Assembly: GCA_028277185.1 (NCBI GenBank)
Contig: JANQGQ010000018.1
Coordinates: 62,001 to 126,000, forward strand
Source: Woeseiaceae bacterium
GTDB taxonomy: Bacteria > Pseudomonadota > Gammaproteobacteria > Steroidobacterales > Woeseiaceae
Length of the DNA: 64,000 bases
Reading direction: 5' to 3'
In this document: one piece after another, positions 45,107 to 55,444 of the stretch
Layout: every line of letters begins with the position of its first letter
How positions within the stretch are numbered: the first letter of the stretch is position 1
Made by a program: the position numbers and the translations under genes
Notes under the pieces: model-generated
Seen by the model: the letters and a program-made list of their open reading frames with translations, nothing else
Databases searched by the model: none
Told to the model about the DNA's origin: nothing

Positions 45107-47140
45107 TTACCGGGCAGACGCGATCAGCTCGCGTGCATGCTCGGCGACGTTGTCGACGGTGAAGCCGTAGTGCTCGAACAGTTCGCCCGCCGGAGCGGAC
45201 TGGCCGAACGTATGCATCCCGATGACGCGCCCCGTCGATCCGACATAGCGCCACCAGCCGTCCGGCGATCCGGCCTCGATGACGATCCGGGCGCCGACCG
45301 CCGGCGGCAAAACCGCATCGCGCCACTCGGCGTCCTGGGCGTCGAAGCAGTCGGTGCACGGCATCGAGACCACGCGCACGGCTACACCCTCTTCGCCCAG
45401 CGCGTCGGCGGCACCGACGGCAAGCGCTACCTCGGAGCCGGTCGCAATCAGAATGAGTTCCGGCTCACGGTCGGCATCCCTCAGCACATAGCCGCCGCGC
45501 CGGATCGACTCGATCTGCGCTTCGTCGCGCGTCTGATGCGGTACGCCCTGGCGGGTCAGGACGAGGCTCGTCGGTCCGTCGCGGCGCTCGATCGCGTCGA
45601 TCCAGGCGACTGCCGTCTCGACGGTGTCGCAAGGCCGCCAGACGCGCATGTTGGGCATGATCCGGAGTGACGCCAGGTGCTCGACCGGCTGGTGCGTCGG
45701 TCCGTCCTCGCCGAGACCGATCGAATCGTGCGTATAGACGAGGATGTTTTGTATGCGCATCAGCGCGGCCATCCTGAGGGCGTTGCGCGCGTAGTCCGAG
45801 AAGGTCAGAAACGTGCCCGAATACGGAACAACCCCGCCGTGCAGCGCCATGCCGTTGCCGATCGCCGTCATGCCGAACTCGCGGACGCCGAAGTACACAT
45901 AGTTGCCGTCGGAGCCCTCGCCCGTGACCGGCTCGGAGGTCGCGTGTTTGGTCAGGTTCGATCCGGTCAGATCCGCCGAACCGCCGACGAGTTCCGGCAG
46001 CGCCGGCGCCAGCGCGTTGAGCGCCACGAGCGAGGCCTTGCGGGTCGCCATGTTCTCCCCGGCGGCGTTGATCTCCGCGACCGCGCTGCCGGCAATCCCG
46101 GCCCAATCGGACGGCAGCTGGCCTGCCATCCGACGCGTGAACTCGGCGGCAAGCGCCGGATGCTCATCCCGATACGCGCGGAAGCGGACGTCCCAGTGAT
46201 CTTCCTCGACGCGGCCGCGCTGGCGACAATCCCAGGCGGCGGCGATCTCGGCCGGGATCTCGAACGGCGCCGCGGTCCAGCCGAGGCTCTCGCGAGCCGC
46301 TGCGACCTCGTCGGCGCCCAGCGGCGCGCCGTGAGTCGCCGCCGTGCCCTGCTTATTCGGCGCACCGAACCCGATGACCGTCTTGCAGCAGATCAGCGTC
46401 GGCCGGTCGGCGTCCTTGAGGGCGGCATCGATCGCACCGGCAATGGCGCCGCTGTCGTGGCCGTCGACGTCCTTGAGGACCTGCCAACCGTAGGCTTCGA
46501 AGCGCGCCGCCGTATCGTCGGTAAACCAGCCGTCCACTTCGCCGTCGATCGATATGTTGTTGTCGTCGTAGAAACAGACGAGCTTGCCGAGCTTCAGCGT
46601 TCCGGCCAGCGAGCAGGCCTCGTGCGAGATGCCCTCCATCAGGCAACCGTCGCCAAGAAACACCCAGGTCCGATGGTCGACGATGGGATGATCGTCGCGG
46701 TTGAACCGCGCCGCCAGAAGCTTCTCGGCCAGCGCCATCCCGACGGCGTTGCTGATCCCCTGACCCAAAGGCCCCGTAGTCGTCTCGATGCCGAGATCCG
46801 GCTCGTACTCCGGGTGCCCGGCCGTCCGGTAGCCGAACTGCCGGAAATTCCGGATCTCGTTGATCGTGAGCGGATAGCCGGTGAGATGCAGCAAACTGTA
46901 CAAGAGCATCGAACCGTGGCCGTTGGAGAGCACGAAGCGATCGCGATCTACCCACTCGGGGTTCGCCGGATTGTGCTTCAGATAGTCGTTCCAGAGCACC
47001 TCGGCGATGTCGGCCATGCCCATCGGTGCTCCCGGATGGCCGGAGTTGGCCGCTTGTACGGCATCCATGCTCAGGGCACGGATGGCGTTTGCAAGATCTC
47101 GCCGGCTAGGCTGGCCGGCAGCAGCATGCGCTTCTGACAT
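45107..47140 (-). CDS. tkt: Transketolase
   Basis: Thiamine-diphosphate enzyme moving two-carbon units in the pentose phosphate or Calvin pathways. The 677-residue product has [19 protein letters not shown], the ThDP/Mg motif [13 protein letters not shown] and [21 protein letters not shown]. The pyrimidine-domain region is [14 protein letters not shown], with [22 protein letters not shown] and [16 protein letters not shown]. The C-terminal domain ends normally. It is the first gene of the run tkt-gap-pgk, with 55 nt to gap. No phosphoribulokinase or RuBisCO is in the window, so I make no Calvin-cycle claim. Confidence 0.97.
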   Translation of the reverse strand: MSEAHAAAGQPSRRDLANAIRALSMDAVQAANSGHPGAPMGMADIAEVLWNDYLKHNPANPEWVDRDRFVLSNGHGSMLLYSLLHLTGYPLTINEIRNFRQFGYRTAGHPEYEPDLGIETTTGPLGQGISNAVGMALAEKLLAARFNRDDHPIVDHRTWVFLGDGCLMEGISHEACSLAGTLKLGKLVCFYDDNNISIDGEVDGWFTDDTAARFEAYGWQVLKDVDGHDSGAIAGAIDAALKDADRPTLICCKTVIGFGAPNKQGTAATHGAPLGADEVAAARESLGWTAAPFEIPAEIAAAWDCRQRGRVEEDHWDVRFRAYRDEHPALAAEFTRRMAGQLPSDWAGIAGSAVAEINAAGENMATRKASLVALNALAPALPELVGGSADLTGSNLTKHATSEPVTGEGSDGNYVYFGVREFGMTAIGNGMALHGGVVPYSGTFLTFSDYARNALRMAALMRIQNILVYTHDSIGLGEDGPTHQPVEHLASLRIMPNMRVWRPCDTVETAVAWIDAIERRDGPTSLVLTRQGVPHQTRDEAQIESIRRGGYVLRDADREPELILIATGSEVALAVGAADALGEEGVAVRVVSMPCTDCFDAQDAEWRDAVLPPAVGARIVIEAGSPDGWWRYVGSTGRVIGMHTFGQSAPAGELFEHYGFTVDNVAEHARELIASAR

Positions 47141-47371
47141 CGTCTGGGGTTATCGCTCGCGAGGAGTCTTTAGAAAAAAGCCGATGGGGAACGGCGCGCA
47201 TTTTCAGGCTTTTTGTGCATGCCCGCAAGCAGGCGGAACCGATAGAGCGGACGAGAATACCGTTTCGTAACGAATTGCATCTCTGCAACCAGCGACCGCG
47301 CCCGCCGTGGTGCCGGGCCGGACTCTTGCGCTAGAATGCGCGGTTTACTGTGCAGAGAAGCGCCGACAGCC

Positions 47372-48532
47372 ATGACCGATTCCTTCGAATTCACCTCGGA
47401 GTCCGTATCAGAGGGCCATCCGGACAAGATCGCCGATCAGATCTCGGACGCGATCCTCGACGCCATCCTGGCCGAGGATACCTCGGCGCGCGTTGCCTGC
47501 GAAACGCTGGTCAAGACCGGCATGGTAGTGGTCGCTGGCGAGATCACGACGTCCGCCTGGGTCGACTTCGAGGAACTCGTCCGCGACACCGTGACGACGA
47601 TCGGTTACGACGATTCGCGGATGGGTTTTGACGGCCACAGCTGCGCGGTGCTGAACGCCATCGGCAAGCAGTCGCCCGACATCGCGCAGGGCGTAGACCG
47701 GGACAGCAGGAAGGCCCAGGGCGCCGGCGACCAGGGATTGATGTTCGGCTATGCCACCACCGAGACCGACGTCCTGATGCCGGCACCAATCACGTTCTCG
47801 CATCGGCTCGTAAAGCGTCAGGCCGAAGTCCGCAAGAACGGCGCACTGCCCTGGCTCAGGCCGGACGCGAAGAGCCAGGTTACGTTCGTTTACGAAGACC
47901 ACAAGCCCGTCGCAATCGACGCCGTCGTCCTCTCGACGCAACATCACGCTGACGTATCGATGACCGACGTTCGCGAAGGCGTCATGGAAGAGATCATCAA
48001 ACCGGTATTGCCCGCGAACTGGCTGACCAAAGACACCCAGTACCACATCAATCCGACCGGCCGCTTCGAGATCGGGGGGCCAATGGGCGACTGCGGGCTC
48101 ACGGGACGTAAGATCATCGTCGATACTTATGGCGGCTCCGCCCGCCACGGCGGCGGCGCCTTCTCGGGCAAGGACCCGTCCAAGGTGGACCGTTCGGCGG
48201 CCTACGCGTGCCGTTACGTCGCGAAGAACATCGTGGCCGCGGGCCTCGCCGATCGTTGTGAGATCCAGGTCTCCTACGCGATCGGTGTCGCGGAGCCGAC
48301 GTCGATCAGCGTGCGCACCTTCGGCACGGGCAAGGTGTCGGACAGCCGTCTGACGGCACTGATCCGCGAGAATTTCGACCTCACGCCCTACGGCATCCTC
48401 GAGATGCTCGATCTGCTCAGGCCGATCTACAAAGCAACTGCCGCCTACGGTCACTTCGGCCGCGATGATGTAGACCTGAGCTGGGAGCGTACCGACAAGG
48501 CAGAAGCGCTTCGCGGCGCGGCTGCCGCCTGA
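47372..48532 (+). CDS. metK: S-adenosylmethionine synthetase
   Basis: Makes SAM from methionine and ATP. The 386-residue product has [21 protein letters not shown] at the N-terminus, the hexapeptide region [12 protein letters not shown], the P-loop-like [19 protein letters not shown], and a normal C-terminus. I chose the ATG at 47372, which places the conserved FTSESV at residue 6. The 231-nt region shared with divergent tkt includes a TAGAAT that could be a -10 box at about 47332; I did not see a SAM- or SAH-riboswitch-like motif. ahcY follows 28 nt later. Confidence 0.97.
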   Translation: MTDSFEFTSESVSEGHPDKIADQISDAILDAILAEDTSARVACETLVKTGMVVVAGEITTSAWVDFEELVRDTVTTIGYDDSRMGFDGHSCAVLNAIGKQSPDIAQGVDRDSRKAQGAGDQGLMFGYATTETDVLMPAPITFSHRLVKRQAEVRKNGALPWLRPDAKSQVTFVYEDHKPVAIDAVVLSTQHHADVSMTDVREGVMEEIIKPVLPANWLTKDTQYHINPTGRFEIGGPMGDCGLTGRKIIVDTYGGSARHGGGAFSGKDPSKVDRSAAYACRYVAKNIVAAGLADRCEIQVSYAIGVAEPTSISVRTFGTGKVSDSRLTALIRENFDLTPYGILEMLDLLRPIYKATAAYGHFGRDDVDLSWERTDKAEALRGAAAA

Positions 48533-48560
48533 AACACTTAAATATTCCGGAGACTCATTG

Positions 48561-49874
48561 ATGAGCACTGAAGCTGCCGTCGTCCAGCCCAACGACTACA
48601 AAGTCGCCGACATTGCGCTCGCCGACTTCGGGCGCAAAGAGATCGCCATTGCGGAAACGGAGATGCCGGGTCTGATGGCGCTGCGCGAGGAGTACGGCGA
48701 ACAACAGCCGCTCGAGGGCGCGAGAATCGCTGGCTGCCTGCACATGACCATCCAGACCGCGCTTCTGATAGAGACCCTCGTCGAACTCGGCGCCGAAGTG
48801 CGCTGGTCGTCGTGCAACATCTTCTCCACGCAGGATCACGCCGCGGCGGCGATCGCAGCCGCCGGCATTCCGGTGTTTGCCTGGAAAGGCGAAACCGAGG
48901 ACGAGTACTGGTGGTGCGTCGAGCAGACGATCCAGGGACCGGACGGCTGGATACCCAACATGATCCTCGACGACGGCGGCGACCTGACCGGTCTGATGCA
49001 CGACAAGTACCCGGAGATCATGAAGCAGGTCAAAGGCCTGTCCGAGGAGACCACGACCGGCGTCAAGCGACTGTACGACATGATGAATGACGGCACGCTC
49101 CGGTGCCCGGCGTTCAACGTCAACGACTCGGTCACGAAGTCCAAGTTCGACAATCTGTACGGCTGCCGCGAGTCGCTGGTCGACAGCATCAAGCGGGCGA
49201 CCGACGTCATGATTGCCGGCAAGGTGGCGATCGTCTGCGGTTTCGGCGACGTCGGCAAGGGCAGCGCTCAGTCGCTGCGAGGACTCGGCGCCACGGTCTG
49301 GATCACCGAGGTGGACCCGATCTGCGCGCTCCAGGCCGCGATGGAAGGTTATCGCGTAGTGCGGCTGGAAGACGTCATCGAGCAGGCCGACATCGTCGTA
49401 ACCGCCACCGGCAATTACCACATCGTAACCGGACCGCTGATGGAACGCCTGAAGAACCAGGCGATCGTCTGCAACATCGGCCACTTCGACAACGAAATCG
49501 ACGTTGCCTACCTCAAACAATACGAGTGGGAGAACATCAAGCCGCAGGTCGATCATGTGATCTTCCCCGACGGCAAGCGAATCATCCTGCTGGCCGAGGG
49601 CCGCCTCGTGAACCTCGGCTGCGCAACCGGCCATCCGAGCTTCGTCATGTCGAACTCGTTCACGAACCAGGTGCTCGCCCAGATCGAGCTTTGGCAAAAC
49701 GGCGACAGCTACGGCAACGAGGTTTATGTGCTGCCCAAGCACCTGGACGAGAAGGTGGCGCGACTGCACCTCGATCGCATCGGCGCGAAGCTGACCGAGC
49801 TGTCCACGGCTCAGGCCGAGTACATCGGCGTCGCGGTCGAGGGACCGTACAAGCCGGAGCACTACCGCTATTGA
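48561..49874 (+). CDS. ahcY: Adenosylhomocysteinase
   Basis: NAD-dependent hydrolysis of S-adenosylhomocysteine, the by-product of the methyltransferases. The 437-residue product has [37 protein letters not shown], and the NAD-binding [28 protein letters not shown] is followed by [21 protein letters not shown], both typical. I chose the ATG at 48561 with GGAG 8 nt upstream; a TTG three bases earlier is less likely. Grouping with metK makes a small methyl-cycle operon. Its stop overlaps the proposed cpdA start. Confidence 0.96.
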   Translation: MSTEAAVVQPNDYKVADIALADFGRKEIAIAETEMPGLMALREEYGEQQPLEGARIAGCLHMTIQTALLIETLVELGAEVRWSSCNIFSTQDHAAAAIAAAGIPVFAWKGETEDEYWWCVEQTIQGPDGWIPNMILDDGGDLTGLMHDKYPEIMKQVKGLSEETTTGVKRLYDMMNDGTLRCPAFNVNDSVTKSKFDNLYGCRESLVDSIKRATDVMIAGKVAIVCGFGDVGKGSAQSLRGLGATVWITEVDPICALQAAMEGYRVVRLEDVIEQADIVVTATGNYHIVTGPLMERLKNQAIVCNIGHFDNEIDVAYLKQYEWENIKPQVDHVIFPDGKRIILLAEGRLVNLGCATGHPSFVMSNSFTNQVLAQIELWQNGDSYGNEVYVLPKHLDEKVARLHLDRIGAKLTELSTAQAEYIGVAVEGPYKPEHYRY

Positions 49875-50643
49875 GGTCCTGCGGGTCCTGCAGCTGACGG
49901 ACCCGCACGTCTTCGCCGACCGGGACGGGGAACTTCGCGGGTGTCGGACCTGGCAGAGCCTCATGGACGTAGTGGACCACTACGAGCAGGGCGACTGGCG
50001 TGCCGACCTCGTGTTCCTGACCGGAGACCTCGTACAGGACGACACGCGCGAGGCATACCGCAACCTCCGGGTCGTCACAGACCGGCTCGGACTCCCCATG
50101 CAGGTCGTGCCGGGCAATCACGACGTCCCCGACCTGCTCCGCGAAGAACTCGCCGGCTACGGCTACTGTGGGAGTTTCCGCGGCGCCGGCTGGACGCTGA
50201 TCGGCCTGTCGACGCATGCGCCCGGGCGCGTCGACGGAGTGATCGCCCCCGGCGAGCTGGCCCGCATCGAAGACGCCCTGATCCGGGTGGACACGAGCGC
50301 CGTCGCGCTTTTCCTGCATCATCCGCCCGTGCGCCTCGGCAGCGTCTGGATGGATGCAATCGGCCTCCGAAACCGCGAAAGCCTGTTCGAACTCGTCGGG
50401 CGGTTCCCGGTCGTGCGGGTCATCGTGTTCGGTCACGCGCACCAGACTTTCGACGAGCATGAAAGCGGCATTAGAATCGTCGGTACGCCGTCGACCGGAC
50501 GCCAGTTCCGGCCGCGGTCCGACGAATTCACGCTCGACGACCGGCCGCCGGCCTACCGCCGGCTGGAGTTCCGGCCGAACGGGCGCCTCGACACCGAAGT
50601 AGTCTGGATCAGGACCTCACGACACTATGCAAGCGATGCTTGA
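49870..50643 (+). CDS. cpdA: CpdA-like cAMP phosphodiesterase / metallophosphoesterase (non-canonical start)
   Basis: Calcineurin-like phosphoesterase related to CpdA, which degrades cAMP. The frame contains all metal-binding blocks: [34 protein letters not shown], and FGHAHQTF. The first block, matching the E. coli CpdA N-terminus (ILQITDTHLF), is encoded upstream of the first ATG (49963). Between the last in-frame stop and that ATG there is no ATG, GTG or TTG, so initiation must use ATT at 49870 (GGAG 10 nt upstream, overlapping the ahcY stop as ATTGA) or a CTG at 49879/49888. The ATT start gives 257 residues. A start at 49963 would delete the DxH metal site. Confidence 0.85.
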   Translation: MEVLRVLQLTDPHVFADRDGELRGCRTWQSLMDVVDHYEQGDWRADLVFLTGDLVQDDTREAYRNLRVVTDRLGLPMQVVPGNHDVPDLLREELAGYGYCGSFRGAGWTLIGLSTHAPGRVDGVIAPGELARIEDALIRVDTSAVALFLHHPPVRLGSVWMDAIGLRNRESLFELVGRFPVVRVIVFGHAHQTFDEHESGIRIVGTPSTGRQFRPRSDEFTLDDRPPAYRRLEFRPNGRLDTEVVWIRTSRHYASDA

Positions 50644-51532
50644 GAGACTCTTACTCTGCTGCCTTCTGTCCGCCGCCGCACCGGCGCTGGCCGACGACGC
50701 CACGCCCGTCACGCTGTGGCTTGCCGAAGGCGCGCACAACCAGGTGTACCTGCTGGGATCCGTGCATCTGCTCCGCAAAGGGGACTATCCGCTGCCCGAC
50801 GTCATCGACCGCGCCTACGAGGATGCCGAGTCGCTGATCATGGAGCTCGACATGGACGATCTCGACCCGGTCGCGACCCAGGCGCTGGTGACGCGGCTCG
50901 GCGTCCTGCCGGACGGCCGCACGCTCGAGGACGTTCTCGGGCCTAAGGACTACGCCATCGCGGAAGCGGCGGCCGCTGAGCTGGATATTCCGCTGGAATT
51001 ACTCATCAGGAGCGAGCCCTGGCTTGCCGCCATTACGATCGAGCAGCTGATGCTGTCCCGGCTCGGCTTCAACGCCATGCACGGCGTCGAGATGACGTTC
51101 CTCGGCAAAGCCCGGCGCGACGCCAAGCCGATCGAAGGTCTGGAGACGTTCGACGAGCAAATCGCTTTCCTCGACGGCCTCTCCCCTTCAGCGCAGCGTG
51201 ACTTGTTGATGCAGTCTCTGACCGAAGGCGCCGAGATCCGCGACATCATGGACAATCTGGTCGAGGCCTGGAAGGCCGGCGACATCGACTTCATGAAGTC
51301 CCGCATGCTCGACGAAGTCGCGCAGTTCCCCGAGCTCTACGACGTGGTCGTCGTTAACCGCAATCGACGCTGGATCGAACAGCTCCTGCCGCTCATGGAG
51401 CGCGACGAGGACTATCTCGTGGTCGTCGGCGCGCTGCACCTGATCGGCGACGACGGCGTTCCCGCCATGCTGGAAGCGGCGGGCGTCGATGTCGTGCAAC
51501 TCAACACCGACTCGATCATCGAGGCGGATTAG
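50627..51532 (+). CDS. TraB/GumN family protein
   Basis: The 301-residue product has an N-terminal signal peptide (likely cleaved after ALADD region, residues 1-23), then the family markers [18 protein letters not shown], the ELDMDDLD segment, a long helical middle, and [24 protein letters not shown] at the C-terminus. The GSVH and GALH pairs with nearby Glu residues resemble the predicted metal-dependent active site of the family, related to Tiki-type proteases; no bacterial member has a firm function. It begins 17 nt inside the cpdA end, so it is probably in the metK-ahcY-cpdA operon. Confidence 0.9.
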   Translation: MQAMLERLLLCCLLSAAAPALADDATPVTLWLAEGAHNQVYLLGSVHLLRKGDYPLPDVIDRAYEDAESLIMELDMDDLDPVATQALVTRLGVLPDGRTLEDVLGPKDYAIAEAAAAELDIPLELLIRSEPWLAAITIEQLMLSRLGFNAMHGVEMTFLGKARRDAKPIEGLETFDEQIAFLDGLSPSAQRDLLMQSLTEGAEIRDIMDNLVEAWKAGDIDFMKSRMLDEVAQFPELYDVVVVNRNRRWIEQLLPLMERDEDYLVVVGALHLIGDDGVPAMLEAAGVDVVQLNTDSIIEAD

Positions 51533-51557
51533 AGCCTATAGCAAACTGGAGTCCTGC

Positions 51558-52826
51558 ATGAGTCTATTCTCCGAGGCCCGCGAAGCGATCGCGGGCGGCG
51601 TCAATTCACCGGTCCGGGCCTTCGCGGGCGTGGGCGGCGAACCCGTCTTTTTCCGTTCGGCAAAAGGGGCCTGGATTGAAACCGAGGACGGGCGCCGGCT
51701 GATCGACTACGTCGGCTCGTGGGGCCCGATGATCCACGGCCATACGCATCCCGACGTCATTGCGGCAGTCAATGAGACGGCCGCCAGGGGCCTGAGCTTC
51801 GGCGCGCCCTGCGTTCCGGAAACGCGCATTGCCAACAAGATCAAATCGCTGATGCCGTCGATCGAGCGCCTGCGGATGGTGAGTTCCGGGACGGAGGCCA
51901 CGATGAGCGCGATTCGTCTCGCGCGCGGTCACACGGGGCGCGACAAGATCGTCAAATTCGAGGGCTGTTACCACGGCCATTCGGACTCGCTCCTGATCAA
52001 GGCCGGTTCGGGCGCTCTGACCCTGGGCGTCCCGAGTTCGCCCGGCGTTCCGGCCGGTCTTGCCGAACATACGATTACCCTCGAGTTCAACGACGTCGAC
52101 GGGCTCAAGGCCGCATTCGCTGAACTCGGCGACCAGCTTGCCTGCGTCATCGTCGAACCGATCGCCGGCAACATGAACTTCGTTCCGCCCGCCGACGGCT
52201 TTCTGGAGACGCTCCGCGAGGAGTGCAGCAAATCGGGCACGCTCCTGATTTTTGACGAAGTCATGACCGGATTCCGCGTAGCCAAGGGCGGCGCGCAGGC
52301 GCTCTACGACATGGAGCCCGACCTGACGACGCTCGGCAAGATCGTCGGCGGCGGCATGCCGGCCGCCGCATTCGGCGGCCGTGCGGACGTGATGGCCTCC
52401 ATCGCACCGGACGGACCGGTTTACCAGGCCGGCACGCTTTCGGGCAATCCCGTGGCGATGGCCGCCGGACTGAAGACCCTGGAGCTCCTGGACGTCGAAG
52501 GCTTCTACGAGCGCCTCGCGGAGAAAACGCGGCAACTCGTCGATGGTTTCAAGGACGCCGCGGACGCCGCCGGCATCCCGCTGGCGGTCGAACAAGCCGG
52601 CGGCATGTTCGGCTTCGTCTTTACCGACGATGCGCCCGTGCGGCGCTTCCGGCAGGTCGCCGCGGCGGACATCGACCGGTTCCGGCGCTTTTTTCACGGC
52701 ATGCTGGACGCCGGAATCTATCTCGCTCCGTCGGCTTTCGAGGCGGGCTTCGTTTCGGCAGCTCACGGGGACGACGAAATCGAACAGACGCTTGCCGCCG
52801 CGCGGAAGGTCATGGCCAGCCTGTAG
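51558..52826 (+). CDS. hemL: Glutamate-1-semialdehyde 2,1-aminomutase
   Basis: PLP enzyme that makes 5-aminolevulinate for heme in the C5 pathway. The 422-residue product has [69 protein letters not shown], and [10 protein letters not shown]. The PLP-binding Lys261 lies in [15 protein letters not shown]. The ATG at 51558 has GGAG 6 nt upstream. It lies 25 nt behind the TraB/GumN gene and converges on the LON-domain gene. Confidence 0.97.
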   Translation: MSLFSEAREAIAGGVNSPVRAFAGVGGEPVFFRSAKGAWIETEDGRRLIDYVGSWGPMIHGHTHPDVIAAVNETAARGLSFGAPCVPETRIANKIKSLMPSIERLRMVSSGTEATMSAIRLARGHTGRDKIVKFEGCYHGHSDSLLIKAGSGALTLGVPSSPGVPAGLAEHTITLEFNDVDGLKAAFAELGDQLACVIVEPIAGNMNFVPPADGFLETLREECSKSGTLLIFDEVMTGFRVAKGGAQALYDMEPDLTTLGKIVGGGMPAAAFGGRADVMASIAPDGPVYQAGTLSGNPVAMAAGLKTLELLDVEGFYERLAEKTRQLVDGFKDAADAAGIPLAVEQAGGMFGFVFTDDAPVRRFRQVAAADIDRFRRFFHGMLDAGIYLAPSAFEAGFVSAAHGDDEIEQTLAAARKVMASL

Positions 52827-52847
52827 GCGCGCCGGCGTCCGCTGTCC

Positions 52848-53438
52848 TCACTCGTCGCCGACGGCGGGCTTGACGCTGTTCAGCACCTCGCGAACGAGCT
52901 CGAGCCGCGCAAGCGGATCGTTGTCCTCGAGCAGAGCCTGCTTCTGATCGAGCCTGATCGGCAGTATTTCGATGAAGCGGTTCGCCACCCAGCCGGCATC
53001 GTCGAGCTGCCGCGGCAAGGTCTCGTAGAGCTTGCCGAGATCGTCCAGCACGCTGCTCAGAATTTCGGCGAGGGGTTCCGCGCCGCCGGGCAGCGGCACG
53101 GCGACCTCGTCGGGAATCACCTCGATCGTGCCGATATTGAGACCGTCGCCGGCTCGCTCTGTATCGAGCAGCCGGAAACGCTGCTCGCCGATGGCCGTAA
53201 CGCCGAGTAGCCCGTCACTGCCCTGATAGAAGTCGGTGATGCGCGCCAGCGTCCCGATTCCGAACGTCGCCGCCGGACCGCCCGCTTCGACGCCGTCGCG
53301 AATCAGGACCACGCCGAAAGGCCCTTCGTTGCGCATCCGCTCGCTGATCATGTCGATGTAGCGGGACTCGAAAATCCGGAGCGGCAGGGGTCCGCCCGGA
53401 AACAGCACGACGTTCAGGGGAAACAACGGAACCTGCAC
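52848..53438 (-). CDS. LON-domain (peptidase substrate-binding) protein
   Basis: The 196-residue protein is a stand-alone LON N-terminal domain. It begins VPLFPLNVVLFPGGPLPLRIFESRY, the typical first strand pair, with GPFGVVLIRDG and IGTLARITDFY following and a helical end. It lacks the AAA+ and protease domains of Lon, so it is not a Lon protease. Such proteins are common in proteobacteria and have no established role. It lies 44 nt behind mpl on the same strand. Confidence 0.9.
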   Translation of the reverse strand: MQVPLFPLNVVLFPGGPLPLRIFESRYIDMISERMRNEGPFGVVLIRDGVEAGGPAATFGIGTLARITDFYQGSDGLLGVTAIGEQRFRLLDTERAGDGLNIGTIEVIPDEVAVPLPGGAEPLAEILSSVLDDLGKLYETLPRQLDDAGWVANRFIEILPIRLDQKQALLEDNDPLARLELVREVLNSVKPAVGDE

Positions 53439-53482
53439 GGCCTTTCCCGTCTCGATCGGAGTTTTCAGTATACGTGGTCTGT

Positions 53483-54856
53483 TCAGCGCTCGCTCTTGAG
53501 CCGGCGGAGCAGCGCCGTGAGCGTCTGCCGTGCGTCGCCGAAGCGTCCGTCGCTCATGAACACGACGAGATCGCCTGCTGCAAGCGCCGGCGCCATGCGG
53601 CTGACGAGCGCGTCGTAGTCGCTCTCGAGCACGCAGCGGGCACCGAGCGGAGCAAGCGCTCCGCGGAACCCGTCGCCGACGTCGGCAGGAGCGTAGACGT
53701 AGACGCTCTCGGCAAGGGACAGCGAATCTGCCAGCGCGGCATTGTGATGACCGAGCCGCAACGTCGCGGAACGCGGTTCCAGCGCGGCGACGATTCGGCG
53801 GCCCGGCTCGGCACGTTTCAGACCTTCGAGCGTGCGCCGGATCGCCGTCGGATGCTGGGCTAAGTCGTCGTACACGGCAATATCGCCGACGGTTGCCGTG
53901 CGTTCGAGACGGCGCTTTACGCCCAGAAAGCCGCTGACCGCCGCGACGGCGCGGTCGAACGGGACCCCGACGTGCACGGCAGCGGCCACGGCGGCAGTGA
54001 CGTTCTCGAGGTTGTGACTGCCGGCGAGCGTCCAGCGGGTGTCCGCCAATGCGCCATCCGGCGCCTTTACCGAGACGTGCCGCTGGGCGCCGTCGACGAA
54101 CTCACCGAGCCAGTCATTGCCGGGCCGGATGCCGAAACGCTCGACGCGCGTCCAGCACCCCATACCGAGCGTGCTGGCCAGCTCCCGGTCGCCGCCGTTC
54201 ATCACGAGCAGGCCGGCGCCCGGAACCGTCCGCACGAGACCGTGAAACTGCTGCCTGAGCGCGTCGAGGTCGGCGTAAACGTCTGCATGCTCGAACTCGA
54301 GGTTGGTTAGCACGAGCGTCTGCGGGCGGTAGTGCAGGAACTGTGCGCGCGCATCGAAGAACGCCGTCTCAGCCTCGTCCGCTTCGATGACGAAGCAGCG
54401 CCCCGCTCCGGTGCGCGCCCCGGTGCCGAAATTGACCGGCACGCCACCGATCAGAAAACCCGGGTCCTGCCCATGGGCATCGAGTATCCAGGCAAGCAGA
54501 CTGGCCGTTGTCGTTTTGCCGTGCGTTCCGGCGACGGCGATGACGTGCTGGTCGCCAAGCGCATGCCGTGCAAACCAGCCGGCCGCCGACTCGTAACGGA
54601 GGCCTTTGTCGAGCATCGCCTCGACGGCCGGCACGCCGCGGCCCGGCGTGCGTCCGACGAGTACGCAGTCGGGCTCGGGGAAGAACTGCTCTGCGTCGTA
54701 GCCTGAGTGCACGTCGACACCGAGGTCGGCGAGTTGTTTCCGCTCGTCAGAGCCGACATTCTGATCGCTCCCCGTTACGCGATGCCCGGCCGCTCGGGCG
54801 AGTTCCGCCACTCCGCGCATGAAGGCCCCGCCTATTCCGAGAATGTGTACGTGCAC
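53483..54856 (-). CDS. mpl: UDP-N-acetylmuramate:L-alanyl-gamma-D-glutamyl-meso-diaminopimelate ligase Mpl
   Basis: Recycling ligase that attaches murein tripeptide directly to UDP-MurNAc. The 457-residue product has VHILGIGGAFMRGVAELAR, the P-loop [16 protein letters not shown] with GTHGKTT at 110-116, FVIEADEAETAFFDARAQF and LTNLEFEHADVY. VYDDLAQHPTAIRRTLEGL and VAALEPRSATLRLG mark Mpl as distinct from MurC. The GTG at 54856 gives exactly the E. coli Mpl length (457) and lies 5 nt after the upstream gene. It complements the de novo Mur pathway of the dcw cluster. Confidence 0.96.
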   Translation of the reverse strand: MHVHILGIGGAFMRGVAELARAAGHRVTGSDQNVGSDERKQLADLGVDVHSGYDAEQFFPEPDCVLVGRTPGRGVPAVEAMLDKGLRYESAAGWFARHALGDQHVIAVAGTHGKTTTASLLAWILDAHGQDPGFLIGGVPVNFGTGARTGAGRCFVIEADEAETAFFDARAQFLHYRPQTLVLTNLEFEHADVYADLDALRQQFHGLVRTVPGAGLLVMNGGDRELASTLGMGCWTRVERFGIRPGNDWLGEFVDGAQRHVSVKAPDGALADTRWTLAGSHNLENVTAAVAAAVHVGVPFDRAVAAVSGFLGVKRRLERTATVGDIAVYDDLAQHPTAIRRTLEGLKRAEPGRRIVAALEPRSATLRLGHHNAALADSLSLAESVYVYAPADVGDGFRGALAPLGARCVLESDYDALVSRMAPALAAGDLVVFMSDGRFGDARQTLTALLRRLKSER

Positions 54857-54861
54857 GACGC

Positions 54862-55383
54862 TCAGACCGGGGCCAGCGCCGTGCTCACGTACAGGCGGAC
54901 GACGTAGATCACGATGGAAATCCCCACGCCGACGAGCTGATGCACGTTGATCGCCTGCGCCACAATGCTGCCCTTGACGAAAACGGACCAGAGCAGCAGC
55001 AGATTGACGAGCAGGTCGCTTACGCCCTCGCCGGCAAGCGGTCGGACCGTCGCGAGGACGATGACCTGCGTCAGGAGGATTACGGCGCTCGTACCGACGA
55101 TGGCCGCAAGCGTCTGGTTGAGCCGGGATGAGAAGCCGGCCGTAACCACGATCAACGCAAACAGCGCGATGCTGACCGCCCAGGCCAGCACGGCGGTATC
55201 GAGGTGCTGAACCGCGACGCCCGGTACGAGCACGACCAACAGGAACAGCCCCGCTATCCAGAGTCCCAGCGTCACGACGACGATTAAGGGACCTGAAGGC
55301 AGCACGTTGGGGCCGCGGCGCAGAAGCGCGATATCGAGGAGCGTCTTGAGTAGTACGAGCAAAGCGAAGGCCAGGCATAGCAA
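54862..55383 (-). CDS. Uncharacterised membrane protein upstream of mpl
   Basis: The 173-residue protein is almost entirely hydrophobic with about five predicted membrane helices: residues 1-18, 30-54, 64-82, 91-113 and 120-150. A short basic loop (LLRRGPN) follows the first helix. I do not recognise a family. The frame has no ATG or GTG at its beginning; a TTG at 55383 is the only canonical start after the upstream in-frame stop, and an ATT five codons earlier is possible. It ends 5 nt before the mpl GTG, so it is surely co-transcribed with mpl and the LON-domain gene, and is divergent from rnd (61 nt between starts). Confidence 0.75.
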   Translation of the reverse strand: MLCLAFALLVLLKTLLDIALLRRGPNVLPSGPLIVVVTLGLWIAGLFLLVVLVPGVAVQHLDTAVLAWAVSIALFALIVVTAGFSSRLNQTLAAIVGTSAVILLTQVIVLATVRPLAGEGVSDLLVNLLLLWSVFVKGSIVAQAINVHQLVGVGISIVIYVVRLYVSTALAPV

Positions 55384-55444
55384 GCTGGCGCGAATCTTCG
55401 CATGTTAACCTTCGATAAAGAACCGCCAGGGTCAAGCCCCTAAG

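Noticed and set aside
47141..47371. Possible SAM/SAH riboswitch or terminator before metK
   Set aside because: No match to the SAM or SAH riboswitch core that I know. The AAAAAGCC/GGCTTTTT pair has a 24-nt loop and sits between divergent genes, so a terminator makes little sense.
53483..54856. mpl as a second murC
   Set aside because: GTHGKTT is shared, but FVIEADEAETAFFD, YDDLAQHPTAIRRT and the 457-residue length are those of Mpl, and a full murC lies in the dcw cluster.
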